Origin: Cinnamomum chago
Taxonomy: Eukaryota; Streptophyta; Magnoliopsida; Laurales; Lauraceae
Direction of reading: 5' to 3'
Length of the DNA: 64,000 nucleotides
Assembly (NCBI GenBank): GCA_038049695.1
Contig: CP142451.1
Span: 126,701,501-126,765,500, forward strand
Shown here: positions 33,401 through 42,622 of the stretch, in pieces
Layout of the letters: each line of letters opens with the position of its first letter
Position numbering within the stretch: the first letter of the stretch is position 1
Notes under the pieces: model-generated
Databases searched by the model: none
Seen by the model: the letters and a program-made list of their open reading frames with translations, nothing else
What the model was told of the DNA's origin: nothing
Position numbers and translations under genes: made by a program

Positions 33401-33973
33401 CAAGAGTTGTACTAAAACAACACAAGATTACAATGTTTGAAGTAGCTCTAATAATGTTTGCCTTGATACAGGTGGTCTCTCATAGCGGGTAGGCTTCCAG
33501 GAAGAACTGCAAATGATGTAAAGAACTACTGGAACATTCACTTGAGTAAAAGACTATCCATGCAAAAAGGGGAGCAATCTCAGATTAAGTCGATGAAACC
33601 TAGTACAACTACAACTACTAAGATCATTAGGCCTAAACCTCGGACCTTCTCCCCTAATTCATTGTGGTTGAATGGGGTTGGATCATCCATTGTTGAAGCC
33701 CAACTACAAAAGATGTCCAATAATACAATGCTGGCGTCCCCTGGAGAGGAGAGTACGTTATGGTGGAAGAGTCTATTGGCCGACATGGAGGAGGACACAT
33801 GGTGGTCAAAATGTGGGGAAGTTGGAGTAGAGGAGGAGCTGCCTCACAGCTCTGGGGTGGAGGAAATGGAGAGGATCAGGAAGCAAGGAGATGAGCCGAT
33901 GATGGAAAAAGAATCAGGTGAATGGGATAACATGCTTTTGGACGTCGACCTCTGGGCTCTATTGGAGACGTAA
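27401..33973 (+). CDS. R2R3-MYB transcription factor, anthocyanin-regulator type (3 exons, 254 aa)
   Basis: Exons 27401-27533, 27971-28100 and 33472-33973 join in frame (133+130+502 nt) to 254 residues plus TAA. Exon 1 gives the start of R2 ([20 protein letters not shown], then [10 protein letters not shown]). Exon 2 completes R2 ([18 protein letters not shown]) and starts R3. Exon 3 completes R3 ([20 protein letters not shown]). R3 fits the bHLH-interaction signature [DE]Lx2[RK]x3Lx6Lx3R and has the ANDV tetrad. Exon 3 carries IIRPKPRTF, matching the subgroup 6 C-terminal motif, and an acidic, Trp-containing tail. Family knowledge predicts a nuclear activator of anthocyanin genes acting with bHLH and WD40 partners; colour function is inferred. 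Intron 1 is GT-AG. Intron 2 is 5.37 kb, has a GC donor (AATAG|GCAAGT), and holds several transposons. MGRISGMEH gives two possible start Met codons, residues 1 and 7. Confidence 0.88.
28101..28106 (+). other. GC 5' splice site of MYB intron 2
   Basis: The exon ends ...AATAG and the intron starts GCAAGT. Using this donor gives the conserved split Arg codon with exon 3, and no nearby GT keeps the frame at that point. AG|GCAAGT is the strong consensus for GC-AG introns. The broken copy at 13559/13560 has the same GCAAGTGAT. Confidence 0.8.
28905..29405. mobile_element. MITE-like element with AAATTTCAAATAAGG inverted ends
   Basis: Left end ATTCAAATAAGGCCTTAAG and the inverted right end ATTTCAAATAAGGTGTTAAA, about 45 bp arms. 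A truncated relative of the left half is at about 36325-36520. The target duplication is not clear. It lies in MYB intron 2. Confidence 0.55.
29642..30742. mobile_element. Non-autonomous hAT element with GGCC-rich ends, copy 2 (1101 bp)
   Basis: Same family as 15641-17099. Ends are TAGAGATGTCAAA(T/C)GGG... and its inverse, with a perfect 8 bp duplication TGTGAATG (29634-29641 and 30743-30750). It contains a poly-C run near 29857-29880 and no transposase. It lies in intron 2 of the complete MYB gene. Confidence 0.93.
32401..32490. mobile_element. Short foldback element or hairpin (about 90 bp)
   Basis: The two arms of about 35-38 bp (CACAGCCCGACTGGGGGACC... and its inverse ending CCCAGTCGGGCTATGTG) are separated by under 20 bp, so nearly the whole length can pair. 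It is in MYB intron 2. No clear target duplication. Confidence 0.7.
32636..33092. mobile_element. hAT-like MITE with CAGTGGCGGAC ends (457 bp)
   Basis: Left end CAGAGCGGACTCAGG and inverted right end CAGTGGCGGACCTACA, flanked by AATAATAG and AATAGTAG (8 bp, one mismatch; 32628-32635 and 33093-33100). The matching stretch of copy 1 (about 7800-7830) lacks it. In MYB intron 2. Confidence 0.75.
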
Positions 33974-34769
33974 TTGCAAACAACCATCCCACGTTGAAAC
34001 TGAGGCGCACTCTATAATTTATTAGCAGAACCCACCTTTTAAATGTGAACAGTAAAACTTTGAAGCTAGGATGATGTGATTGAAGTGATATCTGGCCAGA
34101 TTGCAGGTACAACCTACTCACTGTAATATTGTAGTTTGCAGTTGTATTTCCATCTTAAGAAATTACAAGTGATAATTTGGCTTCCAAGTTCCAACTCATC
34201 TGTGTAAGACTTTTACCAAAATAAACTCATCTGTGTAAGATGGAAATGCGAAATCTATCACGGAGCATATAGGCATCTAGCTCGTTCATCCTGAGTAATT
34301 AAAGGGTGCAAAAGCCTCAAAATACATTTTTTTCTTGTCCCACTGAGACTCAATATGAACAGTGCAAAATGTTCAATGCATCCTCCATGAATTGGCACTT
34401 AATTTTTGCTTTAGAAGAAACTTGGGCTAATGTACCTCGTGGACAGCACTGTCAATGCACAGTTAGAAGCCTCACCAAACCGACTGATGCAATCTAAACC
34501 TGGATCATTTCCAGCCACGGGTAGTTGCACCATGTCATTTCCGAATGACTATAACTATGGCACACATATGGCCACCATTATAATTTAAATATTTATGTAT
34601 TAAAAGTTTGTAGATTTTAGAAAAAAAAATTAAAAATTAAGAAGGTTATTATATTACCATTACCTGTTTATGAAATCCAAGAAGTTGTAGCCGATATATG
34701 AGAAATTGAGTCTAAACAGAATGGTAGAGTTTGAATTGAAATGGTACTTTCTCAATAAAAGAAAGAAGA
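33974..34769. other. 3' flank of the MYB gene, no gene seen
   Basis: 33974-34170 is shared with the 3' flank of MYB copy 1. From about 34200 to 34769 I see AT-rich unique sequence with no coding support. Confidence 0.5.
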
Positions 34770-34993
34770 CTTTACTGAAAAATCCTCATTACATGGGGGT
34801 TGCACGAAATAATACCTCTTAACCCACGCAGCACGAAAGTATTAGTCCCGTAGTTATGGGAAGTGACGCTAACGTCTCTTAATTAGAGACGAGTGACGCT
34901 AGCGTCACTCATCTCAAGTTCTCGTTTGTGCTGCTCGAGTCAGGAGGCATTATTTCGTGCAACACCCATGTAATGAAAATTTTTCGGTAAAAT
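34770..34993. mobile_element. Foldback MITE with about 50 bp inverted ends (224 bp)
   Basis: The left arm TTTACTGAAAAATCCTCATT... pairs with the reversed right arm TTTACCGAAAAATTTTCATT..., and both go on through TTGCACGAAATAAT. The centre contains a further inverted pair around GTGACGCTA(A/G)CGTC. Target duplication not determined. Confidence 0.75.
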
Positions 34994-35274
34994 CCTCTTT
35001 AATAAAAGTAAGGAGTGGTTACAAGTGGTTTTGATTATAATGAAATAAAGTAGGGAGTGTCACAAGTTGGGAGAGAAGTTTTAAAAACTAATTACCTTAC
35101 CGTCAAAATTCCAACCAATGGTCAAAATTAAAATTAAGTGACGAGGAGTGCTCAGTCAGAGAGTACGAGCAAGTAGAAAAGTAAAGGGTGTATGATGCAA
35201 GTGTAGTGCCAAACGAGTAGTGTGTGCAAGTATTGAGTCCAAGGAGTTGAGTGCAAGTTAGAGTGGTGAGTGCA

Positions 35275-35462
35275 ACACATACAGCTTGTGACCCCGAGGG
35301 TTTGCCTAGTTTGCCTAGGATATGGTTCGCTCTCGGAGGCTGAGGGTTCAAAACTATGCTACCACACATGGGCCATAAGGGATTTACTCAGCTCCCCCTG
35401 GGCCCATAGGAATTACTTTGGCCCAAAGTGCTGGAACACCCTTCGTTATAAAAAAAAAAGTA
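35275..35462 (+). mobile_element. Possible tRNA-derived SINE
   Basis: About 180 bp with a B-box-like GGTTCAAAAC near 35346, a plausible upstream A-box region, and a terminal A-run (35450-35459). No target duplication could be confirmed, so the call is tentative. Confidence 0.4.
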
Positions 35463-36002
35463 AAAAGGTGTGTGTTGTGTAGAGAGTATCTAACAAGTGA
35501 TGTAATGAGTGCCTGGTGTAATGTGAGTGCTTTGGAGTGACTTGTAGGACCTGTTTTCTCTTAGAATTTCAAAAAAGAATTCCACATGTTGGGGATTTTT
35601 TTACATGATATGACATCATGTCCCCTTGCATTTGAAAATCTCATATTTCTTCATAAGCATTTCAAAATCTCACCCACTTAAAAGGTCTTAAATGAACTTT
35701 GAGAATTTTGATATTCCACCCACTTTGCTTTTTTGTGGTATTTCTAGATGCTTACGTTTAAGAGAGCATCCAGGAATTCCACAATGTCTGGGAATTCAGA
35801 AATTCCCTCAACAAGAATTCCTTGAATTCTACCAAAGCCATGTTTGTAAGATGTATTAATGCAAATTCATGAGTCTATATTGTGAAAATTAAGTATAATA
35901 GTTGTGGTGTTGTGAGTCTTGGGTCAGGGCTTTCCTACATGCATGGGTGCTCTTAAAAAAAAAACAAGCCCATCCCCGGCAGGGGCAGAACCAAGAAAAA
36001 GA

Positions 36003-36325
36003 CTTAATAAGTAACAAAATCTAACAATAACCAATAAATAAAAATAGTTGGATGTAAGAGCATCTTTAATTTAAAGGAATTCAGTTTATCAAGGAATCTG
36101 ATTTTGGGGGTGGACTATGTCTAAAAATTCAGTAAGTAACAAAATCTAACAATAACCATTGAATAAAAGTAGTCGGATGTAAGAGCATCTTTAATTTAAA
36201 GGAAGTCATTTTATCAAGGAATCTAATTTTAAGGGGGAATATGTCTAAAAACTTAATAAGTAGCAAAATCTAACAATAACCAATGAACAAAAATAGTTGG
36301 ACGTAGGAACATCTTTAATTTAAGG
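36003..36325 (+). repeat. Tandem repeat, unit about 124 bp, 2.6 copies
   Basis: GTA(A/G)CAAAATCTAACAATAA recurs at 36011, 36136 and 36260, with the intervening sequence also conserved (GCATCTTTAATTTAA blocks). Confidence 0.85.
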
Positions 36326-38845
36326 GAGAATTTCAAATAAGGGCTTATGTTTTTTGTCTTATTTCAAAAAAGGATAGAAGTTTTAAAGAATTTCAAATTA
36401 GTTACACTAAATTTTCCAGAAAGTTTTCAATTTAGGACATTCATCCATTTAAAGTCATTTTTTAGGACATTTTCCCTCAAAATTTCTAAATTACCCTAAT
36501 TACCCTTTCATTGAAATGAAATCCTTATTCACTTCCGCTATAATCTCTTCCTTTTCTTCACCGGCATTGAGGATAACTAGCTTTTGCCACAAATTTATAT
36601 ATATATATTAATTATTTTTATTATAGGGGAAGCCTCTCCTCAGCTCACGCTAAGGAGAGGGTCAGCTCAACACGTGCGTCCCAACACCGGATATTGATAT
36701 GGGTATTAAAAAAAGTCTTGCCCAAATTGTTTAAAAAAGAAAACCCAGAACGTAAACGAGGAAAAGGGGGAAGACAGACTGGTGAGCCTTTCTCTTCTTC
36801 CCTCCTGACCTCTCTCTCCCGACCGCACTCTATTTCCCTCCCTATCTCACCCAACTCTCTCCCGACCACACTCAGTCCACCCGCCAGCGACCTGACCGCA
36901 CTCGATCTGGCAACGAGAACGACACTCCATCCGCCCGCCCCTTCTGCTACCCACGATAGGTACTCCCTCTCCCCCTCTTTCTCTTTCTCTTTCTATTGTT
37001 TTTTTCCTTTTTGCATCCCCACGTACCCTAAACTCAAATCTTCGTTCATAGATTAGGGTTTGTTTGATTTGAGGCTTTGGGTTTTGGATTTTACGATTAT
37101 GATGGGGATTTGAGTGTTTGGGGTTGTGATTTGAGGCTTTGGGTTTTGGATTTTACGATTATGATGGGGATTTGAGTGTTTGGGGTTGTGATTTGAGTGT
37201 TTGATCTCCTCCTTTCATACATTTACATGGGTTAGTGAGGACGGTGTGGTCAGAATCAATGTCCAAAGACACAGCTAGTAGTGCCATTGGTTTCCATTAA
37301 AGAAAGATGCATCTTAGACTCTGATGTGGGGTTTCATTTGGAATTGGAATCAGAACAGCTGACTCCCAATTTATCTGGCTTGCCCAATGCATCAACTTGC
37401 AAGCACAGTATTTTGTTGAGCGTAACTCCAGGCTTCTGGTTGGACATAATGACCCCGAAAGAAAAGATAGATTATCATATAGATCTTTTTACCCCCCTTC
37501 TTGAATGGACTGAATGGTTAAGAGAGAGATCATAAAAACTTCTCAGTGAAACACACCAAATTCCGAAACACTTAGAAAGTGTGATTGATGCCATGTTTGG
37601 CAAAAGCTCAGAAACTAGTATGGCGTTGGCCACACCAATAGATCTTTAATTCAACAGTATGAAAAAGTCAATTGAATCTTCTAAGTGCAATTTCTCCCTA
37701 TTTATGAAAAATGGTGCTGGTAGCACTTTGAAGATTGAGTTGTTCTTTTGTGAAATGAGTCTATTTGATCCAAAGCTCAATCCAATTAACTTGGGACATT
37801 TTTAAGTGAGAATCTTAGTGCTTTTGGACCTTTGTAAAACAAATGCTTACAAATCTGAAGTAACTCTTGGTTGTATTTGTGCAGGTTTCTGCCTTTTTCT
37901 TGCACTCATAATTGACTAATTGCTCCATTAAATGAGGAAGCTGCATGTCATGAGAAAATGCATGAATGCTGCAAAGAAACAAAACAGTGGATTTTAAGAT
38001 GGAAAAGGTGGGGCTTCAGGTTATGAGGTCTGATCTCATGCATATGTTGGCAGACATGCGTTGCAGGGCACACCCACTTAAGGTTAAGAAAAAAAAGTAA
38101 TATGAATAACATTGGCAGGTATATTACATGTAAGCTTTAGATTTATAAGGGAATAATCAAGTTGTGGGCATCAATAAGAACAACTGAAATTTACTAAGCA
38201 GACTCTCATTTGAGCAGGCTCCGCTCAAGTTGTGGGCATCAGGTGATCATGTGGTGCCTCAAATTGAATAGTGATGTTGAACTTGATCATGGGTCGGGTC
38301 GAGTTCTAGCTCCAAGGCCGCCATGCTGAGTTATTCCATCACTGCTGAATCCGGACTGCGTCAAACACTAATCACTTCTTCAAGCACGCAAAAATTGTGA
38401 TTCAAATCACCTTGACATACCTTGAACTTCAATAAGAGTGTTTAAGTTCCACTAATGTGACACTTTTAAGACTTCTCCACGACAATGGTAACAAAGAAAG
38501 ATCACTTCTCCCATTATAGTACCCCGTGAAATGGTTCTTGTTAACTAAGGGAGGGCAGCTGTGCAGCCCTTGTGCAGGACTCCTGAAGGTTAAATTCCGA
38601 TCCCCTATAGAAAACATTGTTCTTGCTATCTTGGAGAGTTCAAGTTTGAATCCTTTTGCCTCACTCATTGATTTGAATAAACTAATTCTCATCATATAGG
38701 AACACTGCAGTCACAGAAGGCCTACCCCCATTCTATAATTCAAGGTATCTTAGATAGAATCTAACATCATGGTGATAATGGACTTTAGCACAGTAGTTTC
38801 TAAAAAATTAAAAGGAAAGCCTTCTTTATTACAGTTGGTACTTAC
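36326..38845. other. Mostly non-coding; CT-rich stretch, AAACCCTAA-type stretch, scattered open frames
   Basis: 36326-36520 is related to the MITE ends at 28905. 36780-37000 is CT-rich. 37030-37200 looks like the 5' UTR or first intron of a plant gene. An 84-codon open frame at 37281-37535 and in-frame continuations to about 37800 look like remnants of a decayed gene, but I cannot name it. Later exons of the minus-strand Ig-like gene should lie here but were not recognised. Confidence 0.35.
37066..37189 (+). repeat. Two-copy tandem repeat, unit 62 bp
   Basis: GATTTGAGGCTTTGGGTTTT... starts at 37066 and again at 37128, essentially identical, with a third partial start at 37190. Confidence 0.9.
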
Positions 38846-40575
38846 AGACAAAACTTGTTACACACAAGCCAACATCCATTCACTACTAGGAAAAAGACTT
38901 TTAGCGACCACCATTAGCCGTCGCTAAAAGTCCAGAGGCGGTCGCTAATACTCTTTAGCGACCGCCAAGACAGCGACGCGAAAACTTCGTCTCAAAACGT
39001 ATTAGTGGCGGTCGCTAATACTTTTGGCGACCACTACATAGCTGTCGCTAAAACTTTTTAAAAAATTTTATTTTTTTTTAAAAAATAATCACTTTTAGCG
39101 ACCGCCAATAGTTAATGGCGGTCGCTAATACTCTAAAATTTTTACTATTGGCGGCCGCTAAAAGTGATTATTTAAAAATATATATTTTTTTAATTTCTCA
39201 ATTTTATTCCTGCTTTTTATACCTGTACCTAAATATATCATATACATACTACCATCAATTAAAAATACTAATAACAAAACAAAGTCTTATATTAATGATA
39301 TTCAAAACATCATAAAAGTTCAACAAATTACATCCATTACTAAAATTCCATAAAAAAAAACAACAAAAAAAATAAAAATATAATGTCCGTGCATGGTACC
39401 GTGATGGATCCGATGCTCTCACACCTGAAGACAAAAAGGGAAATAAATATTATATTTGAAATAAATAAAAAGATAACAATTGCAACACGAACTTGGAAAT
39501 GCATGGAAGCAAGTAAGCTGAAGAGTAGAAGATTAAAAAAAGATAAGGTGTAGCAATAACGTGATTGTTGAGTGAAAAATACAATCTGATGGTATATCAA
39601 ACAAGGCTGATTAGTCGTCGCATTCAACTGGAGTATCAAAGCAAAAAACACTATCTGATGGTGCCAGTGTTTCTGAAAATGACAGTTAGCAACATGAAGG
39701 CAAATGGAAAAACGAAGGAGAATGGGGCAAGAGTTACTTCTTAGAAGTGTTCACTATTAGTCATTAGTTAATGGGCGTGCTATAAAATGTGTGTTACATA
39801 TAATGACACCATGGCTTAATCCTTTTCAGAAAGTAATCTCACAATAAGCATACAACTGTTGCGACTCACATAGACCACCCAGCCCTTCGCTCTACTTTTC
39901 CTAGTCAGGATTCAGTGCACCATGGGAGGGGAGGGCCCTATACTTATAAAGAGAATCAGCCAAAAAAACCAAACCATATCCATATATTGCGCTGTGGATG
40001 TGTAGCTAGTTATTCAACCATAACCCTGGAGTAAAAGAACCTGAAATCAAACTATCACTGATAAGAGCACCAGGCCATGCATGACCTGCTTATCTCAGTA
40101 ACAAATCACCACGCCCACATTATCAGCTATATGTTTTTATGAAAAGATTTTCTCCTAGGAGCAGACCGCATAATGTATCAGAACAGCGTGTAAGGGCCAC
40201 CTAGATCATTTCTCCCTGCCTTGGATAAGGTTACACAAATATGATCCCAATAGATTGTTCTTTTTCTTTTTCTTTTTTTCTTTCTCTTTCTTTTTTCCTT
40301 CTTCTCCGGTCTCTTAACTACACTTTTCCTTCTCTCTCTGTGAAACAATCCAATGGTTTTTTCCCTCCTTTTTTCTTCTCTGTTTCTCTCTTTTTTTTTC
40401 CTTTTTTTCTTTTTCTTTTTTTTTTTTTTTTTGTGAACCTATCCAACGGCAAGGGAAGATCAGATGAGTGTCAAAATGGGCCTGAGGGTGGGTGTGAAGA
40501 GGGTACACTGATCACAGCCAAAGAGGTGGACCACATATGAGCAGCATGTCATCTGCTTTTCAGGGTGAAAGAATT

Positions 40576-40745
40576 TTATGTTTCAGCACCTGATTTCAAG
40601 CTGTGTAAGTTGCAAATGGACTTAGGTAGTTCTTCAATTGATGTCCATGAGATGTCAAGGTACCTAAGATGTTTCAACTTGTCTATTGATTTTGGCAAGT
40701 ACCTAATGTCACTGCAACTTAAATCCAATACCCTTTAGGCACCTC
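40576..40745 (-). pseudogene. Captured fragment: leucine-rich repeats of a CC-NBS-LRR resistance protein
   Basis: On the minus strand an open frame reads VLDLSCSDIRYLPKSIDKLK, then HLRYLDISWTSIEELPKSIC, then NLHSL, ending at a stop at 40576-40578. These are two typical cytoplasmic plant NLR repeats (LxxLxxLxL with LPxSI). One extra A just upstream (about 40733) shifts the frame from a preceding LRCL-like stretch. No NB-ARC domain is present. Surrounded by CACTA DNA, so it is a captured, non-functional piece. Confidence 0.85.
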
Positions 40746-40960
40746 AAACCCGACAAAACATTTACATCAAAAGAATAATGTCAAGAGATACTGTACGTAG
40801 CTTATTTCAGTTGAAACTCATTATCTTAGCAAAAGGGGGAGAAAACCCATGATTAAAACAAAGAAAATAACCCAGAAACACTGAGAATTCAGCAAATTCA
40901 ACAGTCGAAATTAACAGATAAAATACGAGAACCAGGAGAATCAAAAGGCGAAATCTAAAC

Positions 40961-41032
40961 CTGGAGATTTTGAGGACAGAGATGGGCTGAAATCCTCGCA
41001 ATACGCTGGTTAATTTCTGCACCCGGATGCAT
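40961..41032 (-). pseudogene. Captured fragment: first exon of glyoxysomal (peroxisomal) malate dehydrogenase
   Basis: ATG plus 23 codons on the minus strand, ending at donor CTCCAG|GTTTAG. The peptide holds INQRIARISAHL, whose RIARISAHL matches the PTS2 peroxisome-targeting nonapeptide (R[LI]x5HL) at the start of plant glyoxysomal malate dehydrogenases. The catalytic NAD-binding domain, encoded by later exons, is absent. It sits 80 bp downstream (minus direction) of the G-alpha piece, so the two fragments join between 41033 and 41111. Confidence 0.8.
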
Positions 41033-41111
41033 TTTCGTGAGAAGATAGAGATTGAAATCGAAGTAGAAATTTAAGAGAGGAAGTAAGAAGAACTTGTCCA
41101 TCTGAACTGAC

Positions 41112-41149
41112 CTGCTTAAAGATTGTAGACTTCCCAGACTCTCCTGCGC
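41112..41149 (-). pseudogene. Captured fragment: G-alpha exon 3 with the P-loop
   Basis: A 38 nt exon on the minus strand encoding AGESGKSTIFKQ with the split Gly codon in front, between acceptor TTTCAAG and donor GTCAGT. It is the G1/P-loop of heterotrimeric G-protein alpha subunits, and the exon limits match the plant gene structure as I know it. The exon that should precede it, coding the helix before the P-loop, was not found. Confidence 0.85.
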
Positions 41150-42559
41150 CTTGAAACAGAAGATAGGCTACCCAACATTAAGAGAATCCCAAGGAAAGCT
41201 CTCAAAGAAACAGATGAAACTAGGATCTAAATTGGAATCCTAAAACACCCAGAAAACATGCCTAGACATCCAAAAGTACACGCAGAGTAATGCAAAATGG
41301 CAAATGAATATTAACAAAAAACCAGAAGCAATTGCCAGCCTTTAACATAATACCTGGAACCTATCATCGAGAATGTGAACGAAAAATATTGCTTTTACAG
41401 TTTTACTTGATGTCACGAAGAGAGCAAAAAGTAAATCAAGTTCAAGGACGAGTTTGGTTGGATACTAAAAGAATGCCTATGAATTTCTCCCTCTTGCAGC
41501 ACATCTAGAACAGAACACACTAGAAGAGTATCCATGTGATTATGAGTTATGACACTGAAATTAAATTAGTTCCTTACATCAACAGCAGGAATTGCACAAA
41601 AGATGCAAACAATCCCTATCATGAAATGTCTCTGTCTGCTTTGTAGCAGACACGGGCCAGCATAGAAACTAAGAAAACCACCAGTAACTCGGCAGCATTA
41701 CATTTACATCCATAAGCTTGCAGGGCAAGGGTTTCCATAGCTAGTACACTCAAAGTACATCGAAATGAAACCATTTAGCAGTGGCATCTGAAAACTCCTT
41801 GGCTAGCAATGAGAAAGTCTTAACAAAAATTGAAGTAGCCGTGCGACAACAAATAAATAATAATCAACTTCTCATTCAAAACAGAACTGGCTTCATGTTT
41901 TTGTAAAATCTTAAGTTCTTGACTCATCATTGAACAGCATGCATTAGACTATGCATCGATTTGAGCAGCCACCTCAAGAAGCTTAATATGCCAGTACATC
42001 AGTTTGTAAATACCAAGTACATGTAAGCATATGTTTTAGTAGCCTATAGAAACTATTGCCATGATTTCTGCTCTATTAGAATCACCAAACCTACTGATCC
42101 AGAGAAAGATAACGCTACAGCTCCTTGATCACTCTTGATGACCCCCAAACCTAATGGCCCTATGTTATCCATTCCACTCAGCATTTGGGGCGGCCCAACG
42201 ATCACAACATTAGGTTGCCCTTACCATCCCAATCATATCAACAATGAATTCCAATATTGACTTGGGAAAAGAGATCCGTAGTAATGATATATCCAGTGTA
42301 ATTTTTTTGCTAACGATATATCCAGTGTCATTGCCACCCCAAATGCAAAACAAAATGGCAGACTATCCATTCTGCCAAATCATTCAAACAATTAGGCATT
42401 GATATAGTGAGTCCCATGTCCATTGGAAAAAATACAAAAACGTTATATTATTCAAACTGACTGTGGCATTTATTTGCAATAAATAAGATAAATATTTATC
42501 AGGGGTTAAATATACATGCAAAATGGCAGTATACAGTGATACACATGTAGAATTTCTAC

Positions 42560-42622
42560 CTGTACATTTTCTTCAGTATCAGCTTCACTATATCGTTTTT
42601 GTCTACTGCAGAGTAGGCCCAT
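42560..42622 (-). pseudogene. Captured fragment: first coding exon of a G-protein alpha subunit
   Basis: ATG at 42620-42622 (minus) and 21 codons starting MGLLCSRQKRYSEADTEEN, then donor CAG|GTAGAA. Plant G-alpha proteins begin MGLLCS, with the Gly2 myristoylation and Cys5 palmitoylation sites, both kept here. An acceptor at 42665 precedes 42 nt of probable 5' UTR, so the captured stretch probably started in the UTR intron. It is colinear with the P-loop exon at 41112. Confidence 0.85.

Noticed and set aside
39840-39960. Possible small RNA gene or promoter in the CACTA
   Set aside because: A TATA-like stretch only; no conserved snRNA or tRNA elements could be matched.
40241-40540. 99-codon Phe/Ser-rich frame
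   Set aside because: Polypyrimidine tract inside the CACTA; low complexity.
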